Notes: a model not told the origin generated them from the sequence alone. DNA of 64,000 nt from Vibrio taketomensis (GCF_009938165.1 NZ_AP019650.1:930001-994000); one strand, 5' to 3'; positions 27,151 through 36,588 are shown, counted from the first letter of the stretch. Made by a program: numbers and translations.

Positions 27151-28317
27151 TTACAACCAACTAGAAATCAGCATCTTAAACCAGTCGATAATACGTTTGA
27201 AAATGCTTCCCTCTTCTACAGATTCAAGTGCAACTAAATCGGATTTAGCCACTTCATTTCCATTTACACTGTATATCACTTGGCCTAATACTTGCCCTTC
27301 AGTAAGAGGTGCTTTTAGCTCTTGATCAAACACTAGCTCTGCATCGACTTTGTTAGCATCAGACTTTGGCAGCGTAATGTATATATCTTTCTCTGTACCT
27401 ACTTTTACCGTATCAACGCTACCCATCCAAACTTGTGGTTCATTGATAGGTTTGCCGGCTTTACTCGCAAGTACGGTATCAAAGAAACGGAAACCATAAC
27501 TCAACAACTGTTTGCTCTCAGATTCACGGCTTTTAGTGCTACTCGCCCCCATCACAACAGAAATCAAGCGCATTTCACCGCTAGTCGCAGAGGTTGCTAA
27601 GCTGTAACCCGCTCCACTGGTATAGCCCGTTTTCATACCGTCAACATTCATGCTTCGGTCACGCAATAGACCATTACGGTTGTATTGAGTAATACCGTTG
27701 TAAGCAAAGGACGTTTCACTGTACAGCGGATAAATCGCAGGGAGATCGCGAATAATCGCTTGGCTCAATAATGCAATATCATAAGGTGTTGAGAACAACC
27801 CATCGCTGTCTAGACCGTGTGGGTTGGTAAATGCGGTGTTATTTAACCCTAACTGTGCAGCCCAGTTGTTCATCAAGCTAACAAAGGCAGCCTCGCTTCC
27901 CGCGACGTGTTCTGCAATCGCGACGCTTGCGTCATTACCTGATTGAACAATCAAACCTCGGTATAGATCAGACAATTTTACTGTCGTGCCAACTTCAATA
28001 AACATCTTGGATGAATCAGGGAAGTTCTTAGCCCACGCGTTTTGACTTATGGTTACTTTATCTTCAAGCGTAATATTGCCCGAATTCATCTCTTGGCCCG
28101 CGACGTACGCGGTCATCAGTTTGGTCAAACTCGCTGGGTTAAGTGGTTGGTGAGCATTCTTCTCCACCAGCACTTGCCCTGTGTTGTAATCCATCAAAAC
28201 GTAACCTTTCGCGCCTAGAGCAGGAGGATCAGGCGTAATGGAAGGCGCTGCTAGCAAAGTCGGCGCATAAAAGGCGTTCAACAACAAAGCGGCAGATAAT
28301 AAGTGTTTTGTTTGCAT
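27151..28317 (-). CDS. dacA: D-alanyl-D-alanine carboxypeptidase, PBP5/6 type
   Basis: 388 residues with a Sec signal (cleavage after LLAA), a serine peptidase S11 domain with SLTK (Ser63, Lys66), SGN (near 125) and KTG (MKTGYTSG, near 225), a PBP5-type beta domain, and a C-terminal amphipathic helix (FKRIIDWFKMLISSWL) that anchors it to the outer face of the inner membrane. It trims the terminal D-Ala of peptidoglycan stems. Vibrio usually carries a main copy elsewhere, so this may be a paralogue; the symbol is by family. Confidence 0.9.
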   Translation of the reverse strand: MQTKHLLSAALLLNAFYAPTLLAAPSITPDPPALGAKGYVLMDYNTGQVLVEKNAHQPLNPASLTKLMTAYVAGQEMNSGNITLEDKVTISQNAWAKNFPDSSKMFIEVGTTVKLSDLYRGLIVQSGNDASVAIAEHVAGSEAAFVSLMNNWAAQLGLNNTAFTNPHGLDSDGLFSTPYDIALLSQAIIRDLPAIYPLYSETSFAYNGITQYNRNGLLRDRSMNVDGMKTGYTSGAGYSLATSATSGEMRLISVVMGASSTKSRESESKQLLSYGFRFFDTVLASKAGKPINEPQVWMGSVDTVKVGTEKDIYITLPKSDANKVDAELVFDQELKAPLTEGQVLGQVIYSVNGNEVAKSDLVALESVEEGSIFKRIIDWFKMLISSWL

Positions 28318-28459
28318 TGCTTCTTACCAATTAAAAATCTCGTCCCAGTATATTGAAAGCGTAGGCGGTTTCAGCCCTTCTGTTACGCTTAGTTACTGTT
28401 ATACAACATTTGTGGTAAATAAATGTGAACTGGCTTTAGCAACGGAATCCCGCGCACAA

Positions 28460-28485
28460 AAAAGCCAGCAACTATGCTGGCTTTT
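28460..28485. terminator. Terminator after the small membrane protein gene
   Basis: AAAAGCCAGCA-ACTA-TGCTGGCTTTT is a perfect 11-bp stem with T/A flanks on both strands, about 16 bases past the stop of the minus-strand gene. Confidence 0.9.
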
Positions 28486-28500
28486 CATCTAAACAATTTA

Positions 28501-28848
28501 TTAGGCCACGTTAGGCACTTTGGTTATCGAATCTCGGTAACTAAACCACAAGTAAGTGACAACTAATGAGAAAAATAGATACGACAGTGCAAAAACCAGT
28601 GGCGAAGTAATGAGGTCATGCGATAAACCGAGTGCTACGCCAGCGATCGTAATCGTCAGCTTAGAAAACAGCCCGAGGATCAAAAGCAACAGAGCCAACT
28701 GCGGAAAACGAGTAGTACGGAACGCAAACCAATAACAGCTGCCTACAGCCATTGCGGCCACAGCTAAACCAAGCATAAATGAATGAAAATGGTCAGCAGA
28801 TGCTGCCCCAGCCGATACCGATGCCATTAGAATTAGAACTAGTTTCAT
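28501..28848 (-). CDS. Small membrane protein, four hydrophobic segments
   Basis: 115 residues, nearly all hydrophobic, with about four membrane spans. The first may be a cleaved signal (MKLVLILMASVSAGAASADH) or a membrane helix. His residues near the start (ADHFHSF) are the only polar feature in the N-terminal half. I do not recognise the family. It is monocistronic with its own terminator. Confidence 0.65.
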   Translation of the reverse strand: MKLVLILMASVSAGAASADHFHSFMLGLAVAAMAVGSCYWFAFRTTRFPQLALLLLILGLFSKLTITIAGVALGLSHDLITSPLVFALSYLFFSLVVTYLWFSYRDSITKVPNVA

Positions 28849-29457
28849 AGCGATTAGCCTTAGTAAGTGGTTAAAAGCATCCTTTCATTAATGAAAACTC
28901 ATTTTACGTACATTTTCGCATCAAATTTGGGAATTTCAACCCTTGAAGCACGAGTTTTTCACCTCAAATTCCACCCTTCAAATTGAGTAACATAAAAGCA
29001 ACATTTAATGATATTAATTATGCTTTATTTTAGTACGTTAGCGTAATCACTTAAGCACAACCGCAATTTGTAACACTACGTTAACATGTGTCTTTTCTAT
29101 ATTATTTTCTAAGTTGTGACCTTATCACCCTAAACCTTCTGTTTAGATCCTGGTCATACCACTCTGCTTGACTTATGTAACACGTCAGCCTCACGCGAAT
29201 GACGCCGACGTTTGTATATATCACAGCCCTTTTTTGGCAACCGACAACTGATTTTATAGCCGCTAAATTGACTATTTTGGTAATAAGCCCCTCAATGTAA
29301 TTGGGCAACATTGCACATGACATTTGATTATTAAGAACAGTATTCGCTATATACATAAATTTGCGTCAAATATAAGTTAGCGCATATAAATTTTTGATTA
29401 AAAATAACTAATGCGATATGGAGTTCAAATAATTAATCCAAATTCACTTGAATTTTA
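28849..29457. other. Long AT-rich intergenic region upstream of the cold-shock gene
   Basis: About 600 bases without a convincing gene. A minus-strand open frame at 29102-29356 has no ribosome binding site and an unlikely composition. The region must hold the promoter of the minus-strand membrane protein. I see no operator I can name. Confidence 0.4.
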
Positions 29458-29485
29458 TTGACTTAGATTGGTTAAACCTTAGACT
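29458..29485 (+). promoter_or_regulatory. Candidate promoter of the cold-shock gene
   Basis: TTGACT, a 16-base spacer and TAGACT. Transcription from here would give a 5' leader of about 140 bases with several small hairpins, as expected for cspA-type messages. Confidence 0.55.
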
Positions 29486-29631
29486 GTTTATTAGCTAGAA
29501 ACGGTTCTTGTCTAGAACGCCGTTCCGTTGGAACTTCTGTATTTCTCCGTGACGTCGTGCGCAATAGCAATCTCCTTTTCCACGCTATCCGTGCCGCTTT
29601 AGGCTTAACAGTGAAACAATAGGATATACAG

Positions 29632-29841
29632 ATGTCAGATACAGTGACTGGTACAGTAAAATGGTTTAACGAAACTAAAGGTTTCGGCTTCATTAAACAA
29701 GAGAACGGCCCAGACGTATTCGCACACTTCAGTGCAATTACTGGTGACGGCTTCCGCACTCTTACTGAAGGCCAAGCTGTTGAATTCAGCATTACTCAAG
29801 GTCAAAAAGGTCCACAAGCTGAGAACATCAAAGTTCTTTAA
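29632..29841 (+). CDS. CspA-family cold-shock protein
   Basis: 69 residues, one cold-shock domain. RNP1 is KGFGFI and RNP2 is VFAHFSA, with the usual [12 protein letters not shown] start. It binds single-stranded nucleic acid and acts as an RNA chaperone. AGGA stands upstream of the ATG, behind a long untranslated leader typical of temperature-controlled csp genes. A perfect terminator follows. Confidence 0.95.
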   Translation: MSDTVTGTVKWFNETKGFGFIKQENGPDVFAHFSAITGDGFRTLTEGQAVEFSITQGQKGPQAENIKVL

Positions 29842-29862
29842 TTTGTTGCCAAAATAGATTTT

Positions 29863-29894
29863 AATAGCCAGCTAATTTAGCTGGCTATTTTCAT
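29863..29894 (+). terminator. Terminator of the cold-shock gene
   Basis: AATAGCCAGCTA-ATT-TAGCTGGCTATT followed by TTCATTTT, about 22 bases after the stop. Confidence 0.9.
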
Positions 29895-29911
29895 TTTGGA
29901 TAACTATAAAT

Positions 29912-30451
29912 ATGGCGCTCAAACCAACCATCTATAAATTCCGCATTGCGCTTTCTGATACTAATCGTGATTATTACGACTCACTTTCTTGTACCATTGC
30001 ATTGCACCCTTCAGAAACGACGACGCGAATGATGGCGCGAGTCATGGCGCTTTGTCTCAATGCTGAACCCGAGTTAGTTTTCACCAAAGGTCTATCAACC
30101 ATTGAAGAGCCAGACCTATGGCATAAAGCACTCGATGGTACTATCGAACACTGGATTGAAGTTGGTGAACCGACCGTTGATCGCGTTAAAAAAGCCACCC
30201 GCTTAGCTAAAAAAGTGCAAATCTATGCATTTAACAGCAAATCTGACGTATGGTGGAACCAATCGAAGTCTAAACTTGCCCTTTTAAATGCCAACATTCA
30301 CAAATTTGATGACCAAGGCATTGAAGCTTTAGGCGCAAATGTCCAACGCGGCATGGATTTATCGGTCATGATCGCAGGTAATACGTTATTTGTTGACAGC
30401 AGTGAAGGTTCGCACGAAATCCACTGGGAAACACTACAAAGCCATGATTGA
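29912..30451 (+). CDS. yaeQ: YaeQ family protein
   Basis: 179 residues, the normal YaeQ length. MALKPTIYKFRIALSDTNRD is the family opening; further conserved parts are the RMMARVMALCL stretch, EEPDLWHKALDGTIEHWIEVG and VWWNQSKSKL. The fold is nuclease-like (PD-(D/E)XK) but the cellular role is unsettled. It overlaps the next gene by eight bases, so the two are an operon. Confidence 0.93.
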   Translation: MALKPTIYKFRIALSDTNRDYYDSLSCTIALHPSETTTRMMARVMALCLNAEPELVFTKGLSTIEEPDLWHKALDGTIEHWIEVGEPTVDRVKKATRLAKKVQIYAFNSKSDVWWNQSKSKLALLNANIHKFDDQGIEALGANVQRGMDLSVMIAGNTLFVDSSEGSHEIHWETLQSHD

Positions 30452-30977
30452 GTTACAGCAAGCAATCAACGATATCAGCGCAGATCAACTCGCCTCAGTG
30501 AATTTCGATTCACCTCAATGGCAGTTGTTTGAAGATACCCATAAGGCGTTGTTTGCTCGTGTACAGAATGCGAAACCTGATAGCCCAATGCATTCACTGT
30601 TACTTGGGCTTTTAACCAAAGCACATATTGAAACAATCACTCGTGTATCAGCCCATACAAGCTCAGTTCAGGCAATGCATCACACACTGAAGCAAGAGCT
30701 CGGTAAAGATCATGCAGCCAACTTTCATTATCAAGATGGCGAGCAATTAGTGCTAGTGACGCATTTGTGGTTATATCTACAAGGTTATTTAGTCATGGAC
30801 TTCAGTTTGGCTAATGACCATGCACTGCAATCAGCGACAGCATTGTGCAATGCTCTCGGTGGTGACATACAGCAACAATGCAGTGAATTTATGGCGAGCT
30901 TTTATTTAGGAAAACAAGTATCGCCTCAGCGACCCTCACACAGTCTACTGACTAAACTCAAACAGTTTTTCAGCTAG
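30444..30977 (+). CDS. Conserved hypothetical protein downstream of yaeQ
   Basis: 177 residues, soluble and helical (MIELQQAINDISADQLASVNF ...). The ATG at 30444 overlaps the yaeQ stop (ATGATTGA), which argues for coupled translation and against the upstream in-frame start at 30390. No motif I can assign. The role is probably tied to yaeQ by operon structure only. Confidence 0.7.
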   Translation: MIELQQAINDISADQLASVNFDSPQWQLFEDTHKALFARVQNAKPDSPMHSLLLGLLTKAHIETITRVSAHTSSVQAMHHTLKQELGKDHAANFHYQDGEQLVLVTHLWLYLQGYLVMDFSLANDHALQSATALCNALGGDIQQQCSEFMASFYLGKQVSPQRPSHSLLTKLKQFFS

Positions 30978-31172
30978 ATGACTAGGTTACAAAGCTAACC
31001 TAAATTTTTTGCGACTGCTGAGATATAGCCAAACGGTCCAAGCGACGGCTGTTTGGCTATAAATTCGGTAGATTTTACCCTGCTTACCTAACGCAAATTT
31101 AGCTTATATTTCTTGCAGTTACGTTTTCTATCAAGTATAGAAAGATCACGCTTGTTGTAAACGTGTTAAAGC

Positions 31173-32600
31173 ATGAAAATAAAAGATCGCCACTATCTAC
31201 TGTTTTTGCTGTTTTTCCTAGTATTAAGCGGCATTCTCGCCGTCTTTGGCGTCATCACTAAAAAAGAGCTGATTGAAACAGATATCGCGATGCTATTTCT
31301 GTTGATCAATATTGTTTCAGGTTCCGTGCTATCCCCGATGTTTGCGTATTCAATATGCATCATCAACATCGTTATTTTTCACTACTTCGTTCTTCCGGAC
31401 TTCAACTCATTTAATTTTAGCAACTTACAATATCTCATTACCTATTGCGTCTTAACCGCAAGTAGCTTCCTCGCAGTTCATCTCACTCAAGCGCAAAAAC
31501 GCGAGCTTTATGCTAACCAGAAACTGCAACAACAGTTAGCAATTAGAAACGAACTGGCGCAAACAATATCAGCGTTGGCGACATCAAAACAAATTGCTAC
31601 TGAAGCCGTCGCATTTTTACGTAAAAACTATCAAATCGAATCCGCCATTTACGCCGTATCACCCCACTGGCAGTGTTTGGCTCAAGACGCCGATTCCCAG
31701 ACCTTTACTCTATTGTCGGAGTCAAAGCCTGCTCATCTCGACTATGTTCCATTTGCCGATGACACCAAACTGCTCGCGGAGTTGGTGGTGCGAAAAGATC
31801 AAGCAGATCGCATTGACACTTGGTTTACCTCTCTCGTCGCTATGTCACTGGCGCGCGCTAATGCAATGTCAGCACTGACGACAGCAGAGGCGAACAATCA
31901 GGCAGAAGTGATGCGAACAACGCTGCTGTCCTCTGTTTCTCACGATCTCAAAACTCCGCTTGGAACGATCATCGGAGCCGCCACTACGTTAAGCGATCCA
32001 CATTTGCATCTCAGCGCCGAAGTCAGACACGAGTTGCTCCAATCCATTGCTCACCAAGGTGAGAGGCTGAATACCAGTTTGAGTAAGTTGCTCGATATTA
32101 CTCGCTATACTTCGGGTTCTCTGCAGTTAAATCGAGATTGGACTGAGCCAGAGGAGTTGATTGGCAGTGCTTTGAAAAGACTCAAAACTCAACTGGGTGA
32201 CCACCATTTATTGCTGGAAGGCGAACCTATGTTGGTGGATATAGATGCATTGTTGATAGAACAGGTGATCACTAATCTAGTGGAAAACGCGGCCAAATAT
32301 AGCAGTGAAAACAGTGAGATAAACTTGCACTATGGTTATGATGATAAAGCATTTTTTATCAAAGTGAGTAACCCATGCCAAACCATTCCTGAAAACGCAC
32401 TCGATAAAATTTTCGATCGTTTTTTTCGCTTGGACAACCATCACGTGAATGGAACCGGACTCGGATTAGCCATTTGCCGAGTCATTGTTTCAGCCCATGG
32501 AGGAACCATTTCTGTGCGTAACATCGATAGCTATGGGGTTGAGTTTACCGTGCGAATCCCATGTAACTTGCTGGATATAGAGAAGTGCCAAATATCATGA
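31173..32600 (+). CDS. KdpD-like sensor histidine kinase, short form
   Basis: 475 residues. Four hydrophobic segments (about 5-115) form the DUF4118 membrane part of KdpD, followed by a GAF-like region, the HisKA box SVSHDLKTPLGTIIGAATTL (His in SHD), and a HATPase with NLVENAAKYS, DRFFR and GTGLGLAICR. Full-length KdpD has a further N-terminal ATP/USP region of roughly 390 residues, which is absent here with no trace upstream. It overlaps the response regulator gene by four bases. No kdpFABC genes lie nearby; the next gene is a DASS transporter. Confidence 0.85.
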   Translation: MKIKDRHYLLFLLFFLVLSGILAVFGVITKKELIETDIAMLFLLINIVSGSVLSPMFAYSICIINIVIFHYFVLPDFNSFNFSNLQYLITYCVLTASSFLAVHLTQAQKRELYANQKLQQQLAIRNELAQTISALATSKQIATEAVAFLRKNYQIESAIYAVSPHWQCLAQDADSQTFTLLSESKPAHLDYVPFADDTKLLAELVVRKDQADRIDTWFTSLVAMSLARANAMSALTTAEANNQAEVMRTTLLSSVSHDLKTPLGTIIGAATTLSDPHLHLSAEVRHELLQSIAHQGERLNTSLSKLLDITRYTSGSLQLNRDWTEPEELIGSALKRLKTQLGDHHLLLEGEPMLVDIDALLIEQVITNLVENAAKYSSENSEINLHYGYDDKAFFIKVSNPCQTIPENALDKIFDRFFRLDNHHVNGTGLGLAICRVIVSAHGGTISVRNIDSYGVEFTVRIPCNLLDIEKCQIS

Positions 32601-33298
32601 ACTGTGAAACCAAAATACTTATCATTGAAGACGAAAAACCAATCAGCCGCTTCCTACAGGTCTTGATGAGTGGTCATGAATACCAAGTAAAAACGGTCGA
32701 AACTGCAAAGCAAGGACTGCTCTTGGTAGCAAACTGGTCTCCTCACCTGATCCTCCTTGATCTAGGTTTACCTGATCTCGATGGCGTGGCCTTGATAGAA
32801 GAAATTAGGGCTTGGAGCAACACGCCCATCATTGTTATTTCAGCAAGGAACAAAGAGTCCGACAAAGTCGCGACCTTAGATGCTGGCGCAAATGATTACT
32901 TAACCAAACCATTTGGTAGTGACGAATTACTCGCGCGTATTCGTGTCGCTCTACGATTAGCCGCTCGAGATCAAATCAGTATGCCGATGCGCTTTCAAAT
33001 CTCAGATGTGACCATTGATCTTGGGCTTAAAAAAATCACTCGAAACGAAACTCCAATCAAGTTGACCAAAACTGAATATAACATCCTCAAATTCTTGTGC
33101 AGAAATGCCGGAAAAGTCATTACTCATAAACAGATTCTGCAAGAAGTCTGGGGCAACAATTACACCGAACACGCTCATTATGTTCGTATTCATGTTGCTC
33201 AATTGAGAAGAAAAATCGAACTCGATCCCGCTCAGCCAATGCATATCATCACCGAAACTGGTATTGGATATCGGCTAGTCGATGCTTGCGAGGTGTAG
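32597..33298 (+). CDS. KdpE-like response regulator, OmpR family
   Basis: About 233 residues. The receiver has ILIIEDEKPISRFL, phospho-Asp in LILLDLGLPDLDGV, and Lys in DYLTKPF. The C-terminal winged helix (LTKTEYNILKFLCRNAGKVITHKQIL ... YVRIHVAQLRRKIE) is close to KdpE. Start at ATG 32597, whose ATGA overlaps the kinase stop; the GTG at 32585 is less likely. Tandem CTTTATAC boxes like the E. coli KdpE site lie downstream of the gene and before the DASS transporter, suggesting that transporter is its target. Confidence 0.88.
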   Translation: MNCETKILIIEDEKPISRFLQVLMSGHEYQVKTVETAKQGLLLVANWSPHLILLDLGLPDLDGVALIEEIRAWSNTPIIVISARNKESDKVATLDAGANDYLTKPFGSDELLARIRVALRLAARDQISMPMRFQISDVTIDLGLKKITRNETPIKLTKTEYNILKFLCRNAGKVITHKQILQEVWGNNYTEHAHYVRIHVAQLRRKIELDPAQPMHIITETGIGYRLVDACEV

Positions 33299-33309
33299 AG
33301 CTCATACAA

Positions 33310-33328
33310 ATTTATAGCATCTTTATAC
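33310..33328. promoter_or_regulatory. Tandem KdpE-like half-sites just after the regulator gene
   Basis: ATTTATAG at 33310 and CTTTATAC at 33321 are spaced 11 bases, one helical turn, as OmpR-family dimers prefer. The first copy is degenerate. Compared with the site at 33625, it is weaker. Confidence 0.4.
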
Positions 33329-33381
33329 TCTTAGGTTGAATCCTTACAACATATTTAAAGTAAAGCGGATATGCTGTACTC

Positions 33382-33438
33382 AACTGGTGAGTTCGATAGC
33401 TTTGCGGGGATTAGCGACTCTCAAACTCACTGGTTTTT
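33382..33438 (+). terminator. Long stem-loop with T-tract downstream of the KdpE-like gene
   Basis: AACTGGTGAGTT pairs with AACTCACTGGTT (12 bp, two G-U pairs) around a 30-base loop, followed by TTTTT. It could be a terminator or a structural RNA element. Confidence 0.45.
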
Positions 33439-33516
33439 GCACCCTTCTATTCATTGAAAAATGAAATTTAGCTTTGCTTAACAATGGGTATTCCTTAGCC
33501 GAATTCCATCACAAGC

Positions 33517-33555
33517 AGCCAGTAATGGTCGTAGTTACTGGCTTTTCTTTTTTCT
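33517..33555 (+). terminator. Rho-independent terminator in the kdpE-DASS intergenic region
   Basis: AGCCAGTAA ... TTACTGGCT (9 bp, 9-base loop) followed by TTTCTTTTTT. It lies 220 bases after the regulator stop, which is far for a simple gene terminator. Confidence 0.85.
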
Positions 33556-33624
33556 ATTTCCGTTTAGCTCATTCACCACACTGCCAAGCTATCTCAGCGC
33601 TTGTGACGTTGAAGTAAACTGAAT

Positions 33625-33645
33625 CTTTATACTTTCTTTATACCC
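33625..33645 (+). promoter_or_regulatory. Tandem KdpE-like binding site upstream of the DASS gene
   Basis: CTTTATAC occurs at 33625 and 33636, an 11-base direct repeat. The block TTTATACTTTCTTTATACCC differs at two positions from the E. coli kdp KdpE site as I recall it (TTTATACTTTTTTTACACCC). It lies about 190 bases before the DASS start. Confidence 0.6.
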
Positions 33646-33837
33646 ATACTGATTTCTATATAGAAAACATAAAACTAACGCATTTAATTTATTGTTAAAT
33701 AGACACAGATTCATAACAAATCAACACACAACAAAACATGCTCAACGTTATGAAATCTGATTGAGTCACTCACCGCCGCTTAGTGCGAAAAACAAATAAA
33801 AGAGTGACCATTTCCAGCCAAGAAAGGAAACAAAACA

Positions 33838-35223
33838 ATGAATAAGAACGACAGTATGCCGTTACCGACTAACACTCGGGAATGGCTAATAAACAAAAAT
33901 AGTTTGATTATCATTGCAGACATCATTCTATTTGCCGTGATGTATCTCACTTTACCTTTCGATCCTAAGGTAGTGCTTGGGCTCTGCATCTTAGTCTTTA
34001 TCGCCATACTTTGGTTAACCGAGGCACTCCACACCACGGTAACCGCAATTTTAATCCCTATTCTGGCGATTATCTTTGGTGTGTTTAACACCCAGACTGC
34101 GCTCAATAGTTTTGCCAACTCAATTATCTTTCTATTTTTAGGCGGATTTGCGCTCGCCGCCGCAATGCATCGTCAAGGCTTAGACCAAGTGATTGCTGAC
34201 AAAGTATTGGTGATCGCCAAAGGAAAGTTGAGTGTTGCAGTATTTATGCTCTTTGGTGTTACTGCCATCTTGTCCATGTGGATCAGTAATACCGCGACTA
34301 CTGCCATGATGCTACCGTTAGCGCTCGGTATTTTAAGTAAAGTGAATGAAAAAAGCGGCCACGGGACACATGTCTTCGTATTATTGGGCATCGCCTATAG
34401 TGCCAGTATCGGGGGTATGGGCACTATAGTCGGTAGCCCACCAAATGCGATTGCCGCTGCCGAGGTCGGGTTAACGTTCACCGAATGGATGAGCTTTGGC
34501 TTACCAATGGCTGCATTACTCCTTCCGATTGCCATCGCTGTCCTTTATTTCCTGCTCAAACCCGATCTTAATGGGGATTTTGAACTCAACACCGCGCCCG
34601 TTAATTGGGACAAAGGTAAAGTCGTCACTTTGGGTATCTTCCTAACCACCGTAACGTGCTGGATATTCAGTACACCTATCAACGCGATTGTTGGCGGGAT
34701 TAAGAGTTTTGATACTGTTATCGCTCTGTGTGCGATCATCGCAGTGAGCTTTTGCCGTGTCGTACATTGGAAAGACATAGAGAAGAACACTGATTGGGGC
34801 GTATTGTTACTGTTCGGTGGCGGTATCTGTTTAAGTAACATCCTTAAAGTCACAGGAGCGAGCACATTTTTGGCCAATGCATTAAGTGAAGTCGTCGCTG
34901 GTTTAGGGTTGATTTTGGTGATTTTGCTACTAGCAGCATTTGTGGTGTTCTTAACTGAATTCGTGAGTAACACTGCGCTTGCAGCACTCTTTATTCCTTT
35001 GTTTGCGAGTGTTGCAGAAGCCTTTGGTATGTCACCAATTATGCTATCTGTCCTAATCGCACTTGCGGCGTCTTGTGCCTTTATGATGCCAGTTGCCACA
35101 CCACCCAACGCAATTGTTTTTGGTACTGGCAAAATCAAGCAAAGTGAAATGATGCGCGTGGGTCTAATTCTGAACCTAGTCTGTATTGGTGTGTTGGGCG
35201 CGGTTGCTCTGATTTTCTGGTAA
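33838..35223 (+). CDS. DASS (SLC13) family sodium:carboxylate/sulfate symporter
   Basis: A 461-residue inner-membrane protein with about 11-12 hydrophobic segments. The two family SNT motifs are [12 protein letters not shown] and [13 protein letters not shown], each followed by a Thr-Pro-rich loop ([21 protein letters not shown]), which together form the sodium and substrate sites. The layout is that of VcINDY-type C4-dicarboxylate importers, but sulfate and citrate are alternatives. AAGGA stands upstream of the ATG. It probably answers to the KdpE-like regulator next door. Confidence 0.88.
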   Translation: MNKNDSMPLPTNTREWLINKNSLIIIADIILFAVMYLTLPFDPKVVLGLCILVFIAILWLTEALHTTVTAILIPILAIIFGVFNTQTALNSFANSIIFLFLGGFALAAAMHRQGLDQVIADKVLVIAKGKLSVAVFMLFGVTAILSMWISNTATTAMMLPLALGILSKVNEKSGHGTHVFVLLGIAYSASIGGMGTIVGSPPNAIAAAEVGLTFTEWMSFGLPMAALLLPIAIAVLYFLLKPDLNGDFELNTAPVNWDKGKVVTLGIFLTTVTCWIFSTPINAIVGGIKSFDTVIALCAIIAVSFCRVVHWKDIEKNTDWGVLLLFGGGICLSNILKVTGASTFLANALSEVVAGLGLILVILLLAAFVVFLTEFVSNTALAALFIPLFASVAEAFGMSPIMLSVLIALAASCAFMMPVATPPNAIVFGTGKIKQSEMMRVGLILNLVCIGVLGAVALIFW

Positions 35224-35250
35224 CGTCTCGCTTCACCTTCGTTAACTTAC

Positions 35251-35280
35251 AAAACATGCTGCCCAAGGGCAGCATGTTTT
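35251..35280. terminator. Bidirectional terminator between DASS and hmp
   Basis: AAAACATGCTGCCC-AA-GGGCAGCATGTTTT is a 14-bp palindromic stem with A and T flanks, placed between two convergent stops. Confidence 0.92.
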
Positions 35281-35288
35281 TATCCGAA

Positions 35289-36461
35289 TTAAAGGCTTGC
35301 GTGTGGGCCAAAGACTTCATAATGAACACGCTCACGTGCGACACCTAACTCATCCAACTGGCTCACGACATGTTCCATAAATCCTAGCGGGCCACATAGG
35401 TAGAATTCACCATCAACCATTGGCAGTTCTGCGATGGCTTTCAGATCCATTATCCCCTGCTGATCGCGATACCAAACTTGGTGTTTCCACCCATGAGTAT
35501 CCACCATGTTCTGAGTCTCAGAGGCAAAAGTATGTTGTGTCTCTGTCTCACAGGCATATAAGTAGTTCACATTCGCTTTATCTTGCGCGGCCAGAGTTTG
35601 CGCCATCGCTTGAATTGGGGTTGCACCAACGCCCGCCGCGATCAATACAACAGGATTATCTGTGGCTTGATAGAAGAAATCACCCGCCGGTGGATAGACC
35701 TTAATCACATCACCCACTTGAGATTGGTCGTGCAGATAGTTTGACACCTTGCCTTGGAAACTTTCATCGCCTTTTTGTAGCAATTCTCGCTTCACGGAAA
35801 TACGGTAGTGATTGCCATTAGGCGCTTGAGACAGTGAATATTGACGAATTTCAACGTTCTCACTGTTCGTTGGTTTAACCTCAATACCAAGGTACTGTCC
35901 AGGCTTGTAACCAACGACTGGTTTGCCGTCTGCTGGTACTAGCTCAAAGCTCGTCACAAATTGTGATTCTTGAATCTTATTCGCGACAACAAAGTCACGC
36001 GTACCACGCCAACCACCATTCATACTCGCGTTCAATTGATATAACGTTTCTTCGCGATCAATAAAGATCTGCGCTAAAAACAGATATGCCGCTGTCCACG
36101 CTTCTTCCACTTCCGGAGTAAATGCCTCAGGAGCTAGCTCACGTAAGGTTTCAATCAAGTGATGGCCAACAATTTGATAATGTTCTGGTTGAATATTAAA
36201 GCTGGTATGTTTGTGCGCAATTCTCTCAACTGCTTGACTCAGTGCTGCAAGGTTCTCGATATTTTTCGCATAGGCAGCGACCGCTTCAAATAATGCCACA
36301 CCCTGACGTCCAGTGCGTTGGTGAGTCATGTTGAAAATGTCTTTAAGTTCAGGGTTATGGCTGAACATGCGCTGATAAAAATATTGAGTCAATGCAGGAC
36401 CAGCACTTTCTAGCAGAGGGATCGTGCTTTTAATAACTGCAATGTGTTGTTCGTTGAGCAT
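35289..36461 (-). CDS. hmp: Flavohemoprotein (nitric oxide dioxygenase)
   Basis: 390 residues from the ATG 36461, preceded by AGGAGAAAG; the open frame upstream is not used. An N-terminal globin (MLNEQHIAVIKSTIPLLES, proximal His in ERIAHKHTSF), then an FAD domain (RQYSLSQAPN) and an NAD(P)H domain (AAGVGATPIQAM, YLCGPLGFM). It oxidises NO to nitrate. It is divergent from norR, and the intergenic region carries two NorR sites and a sigma-54 promoter pointing into hmp, so induction by NO is well supported. Confidence 0.96.
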   Translation of the reverse strand: MLNEQHIAVIKSTIPLLESAGPALTQYFYQRMFSHNPELKDIFNMTHQRTGRQGVALFEAVAAYAKNIENLAALSQAVERIAHKHTSFNIQPEHYQIVGHHLIETLRELAPEAFTPEVEEAWTAAYLFLAQIFIDREETLYQLNASMNGGWRGTRDFVVANKIQESQFVTSFELVPADGKPVVGYKPGQYLGIEVKPTNSENVEIRQYSLSQAPNGNHYRISVKRELLQKGDESFQGKVSNYLHDQSQVGDVIKVYPPAGDFFYQATDNPVVLIAAGVGATPIQAMAQTLAAQDKANVNYLYACETETQHTFASETQNMVDTHGWKHQVWYRDQQGIMDLKAIAELPMVDGEFYLCGPLGFMEHVVSQLDELGVARERVHYEVFGPHASL

Positions 36462-36517
36462 AATTTTCTTTCTCCTGTACTCCATATCGTTGGAGTTTTT
36501 ACTTCTTCATTGCAATT

Positions 36518-36533
36518 AGCATAAACAATGCCA
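36518..36533 (-). promoter_or_regulatory. Sigma-54 promoter for hmp
   Basis: On the minus strand TGGCATTGTTTATGCT has GG and GC ten bases apart, the invariant -24/-12 spacing. It predicts a 5' leader of about 45 bases for hmp. Confidence 0.7.
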
Positions 36534-36588
36534 GTTTTATAAATTAAGGTTTCACTTGGCTTTTCATCGCTTTACTATTAGAAATCAT

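Larger units (their letters stand above)
33299..33837. other. Structured intergenic region between the KdpE-like gene and the DASS transporter
   Basis: 540 bases without a convincing ORF but with ordered signals. Tandem KdpE-like boxes lie at 33310-33328 and again at 33625-33645, with a long hairpin at 33382-33435 and an intrinsic terminator at 33517-33555 between. This could hold a short non-coding transcript of about 200 bases or a long kdpE trailer plus the transporter promoter. Confidence 0.5.

Noticed and set aside
29102..29356. 84-codon minus-strand ORF in the region upstream of the cold-shock gene
   Set aside because: No ribosome binding site, atypical composition for a protein, and it lies in an AT-rich promoter region.
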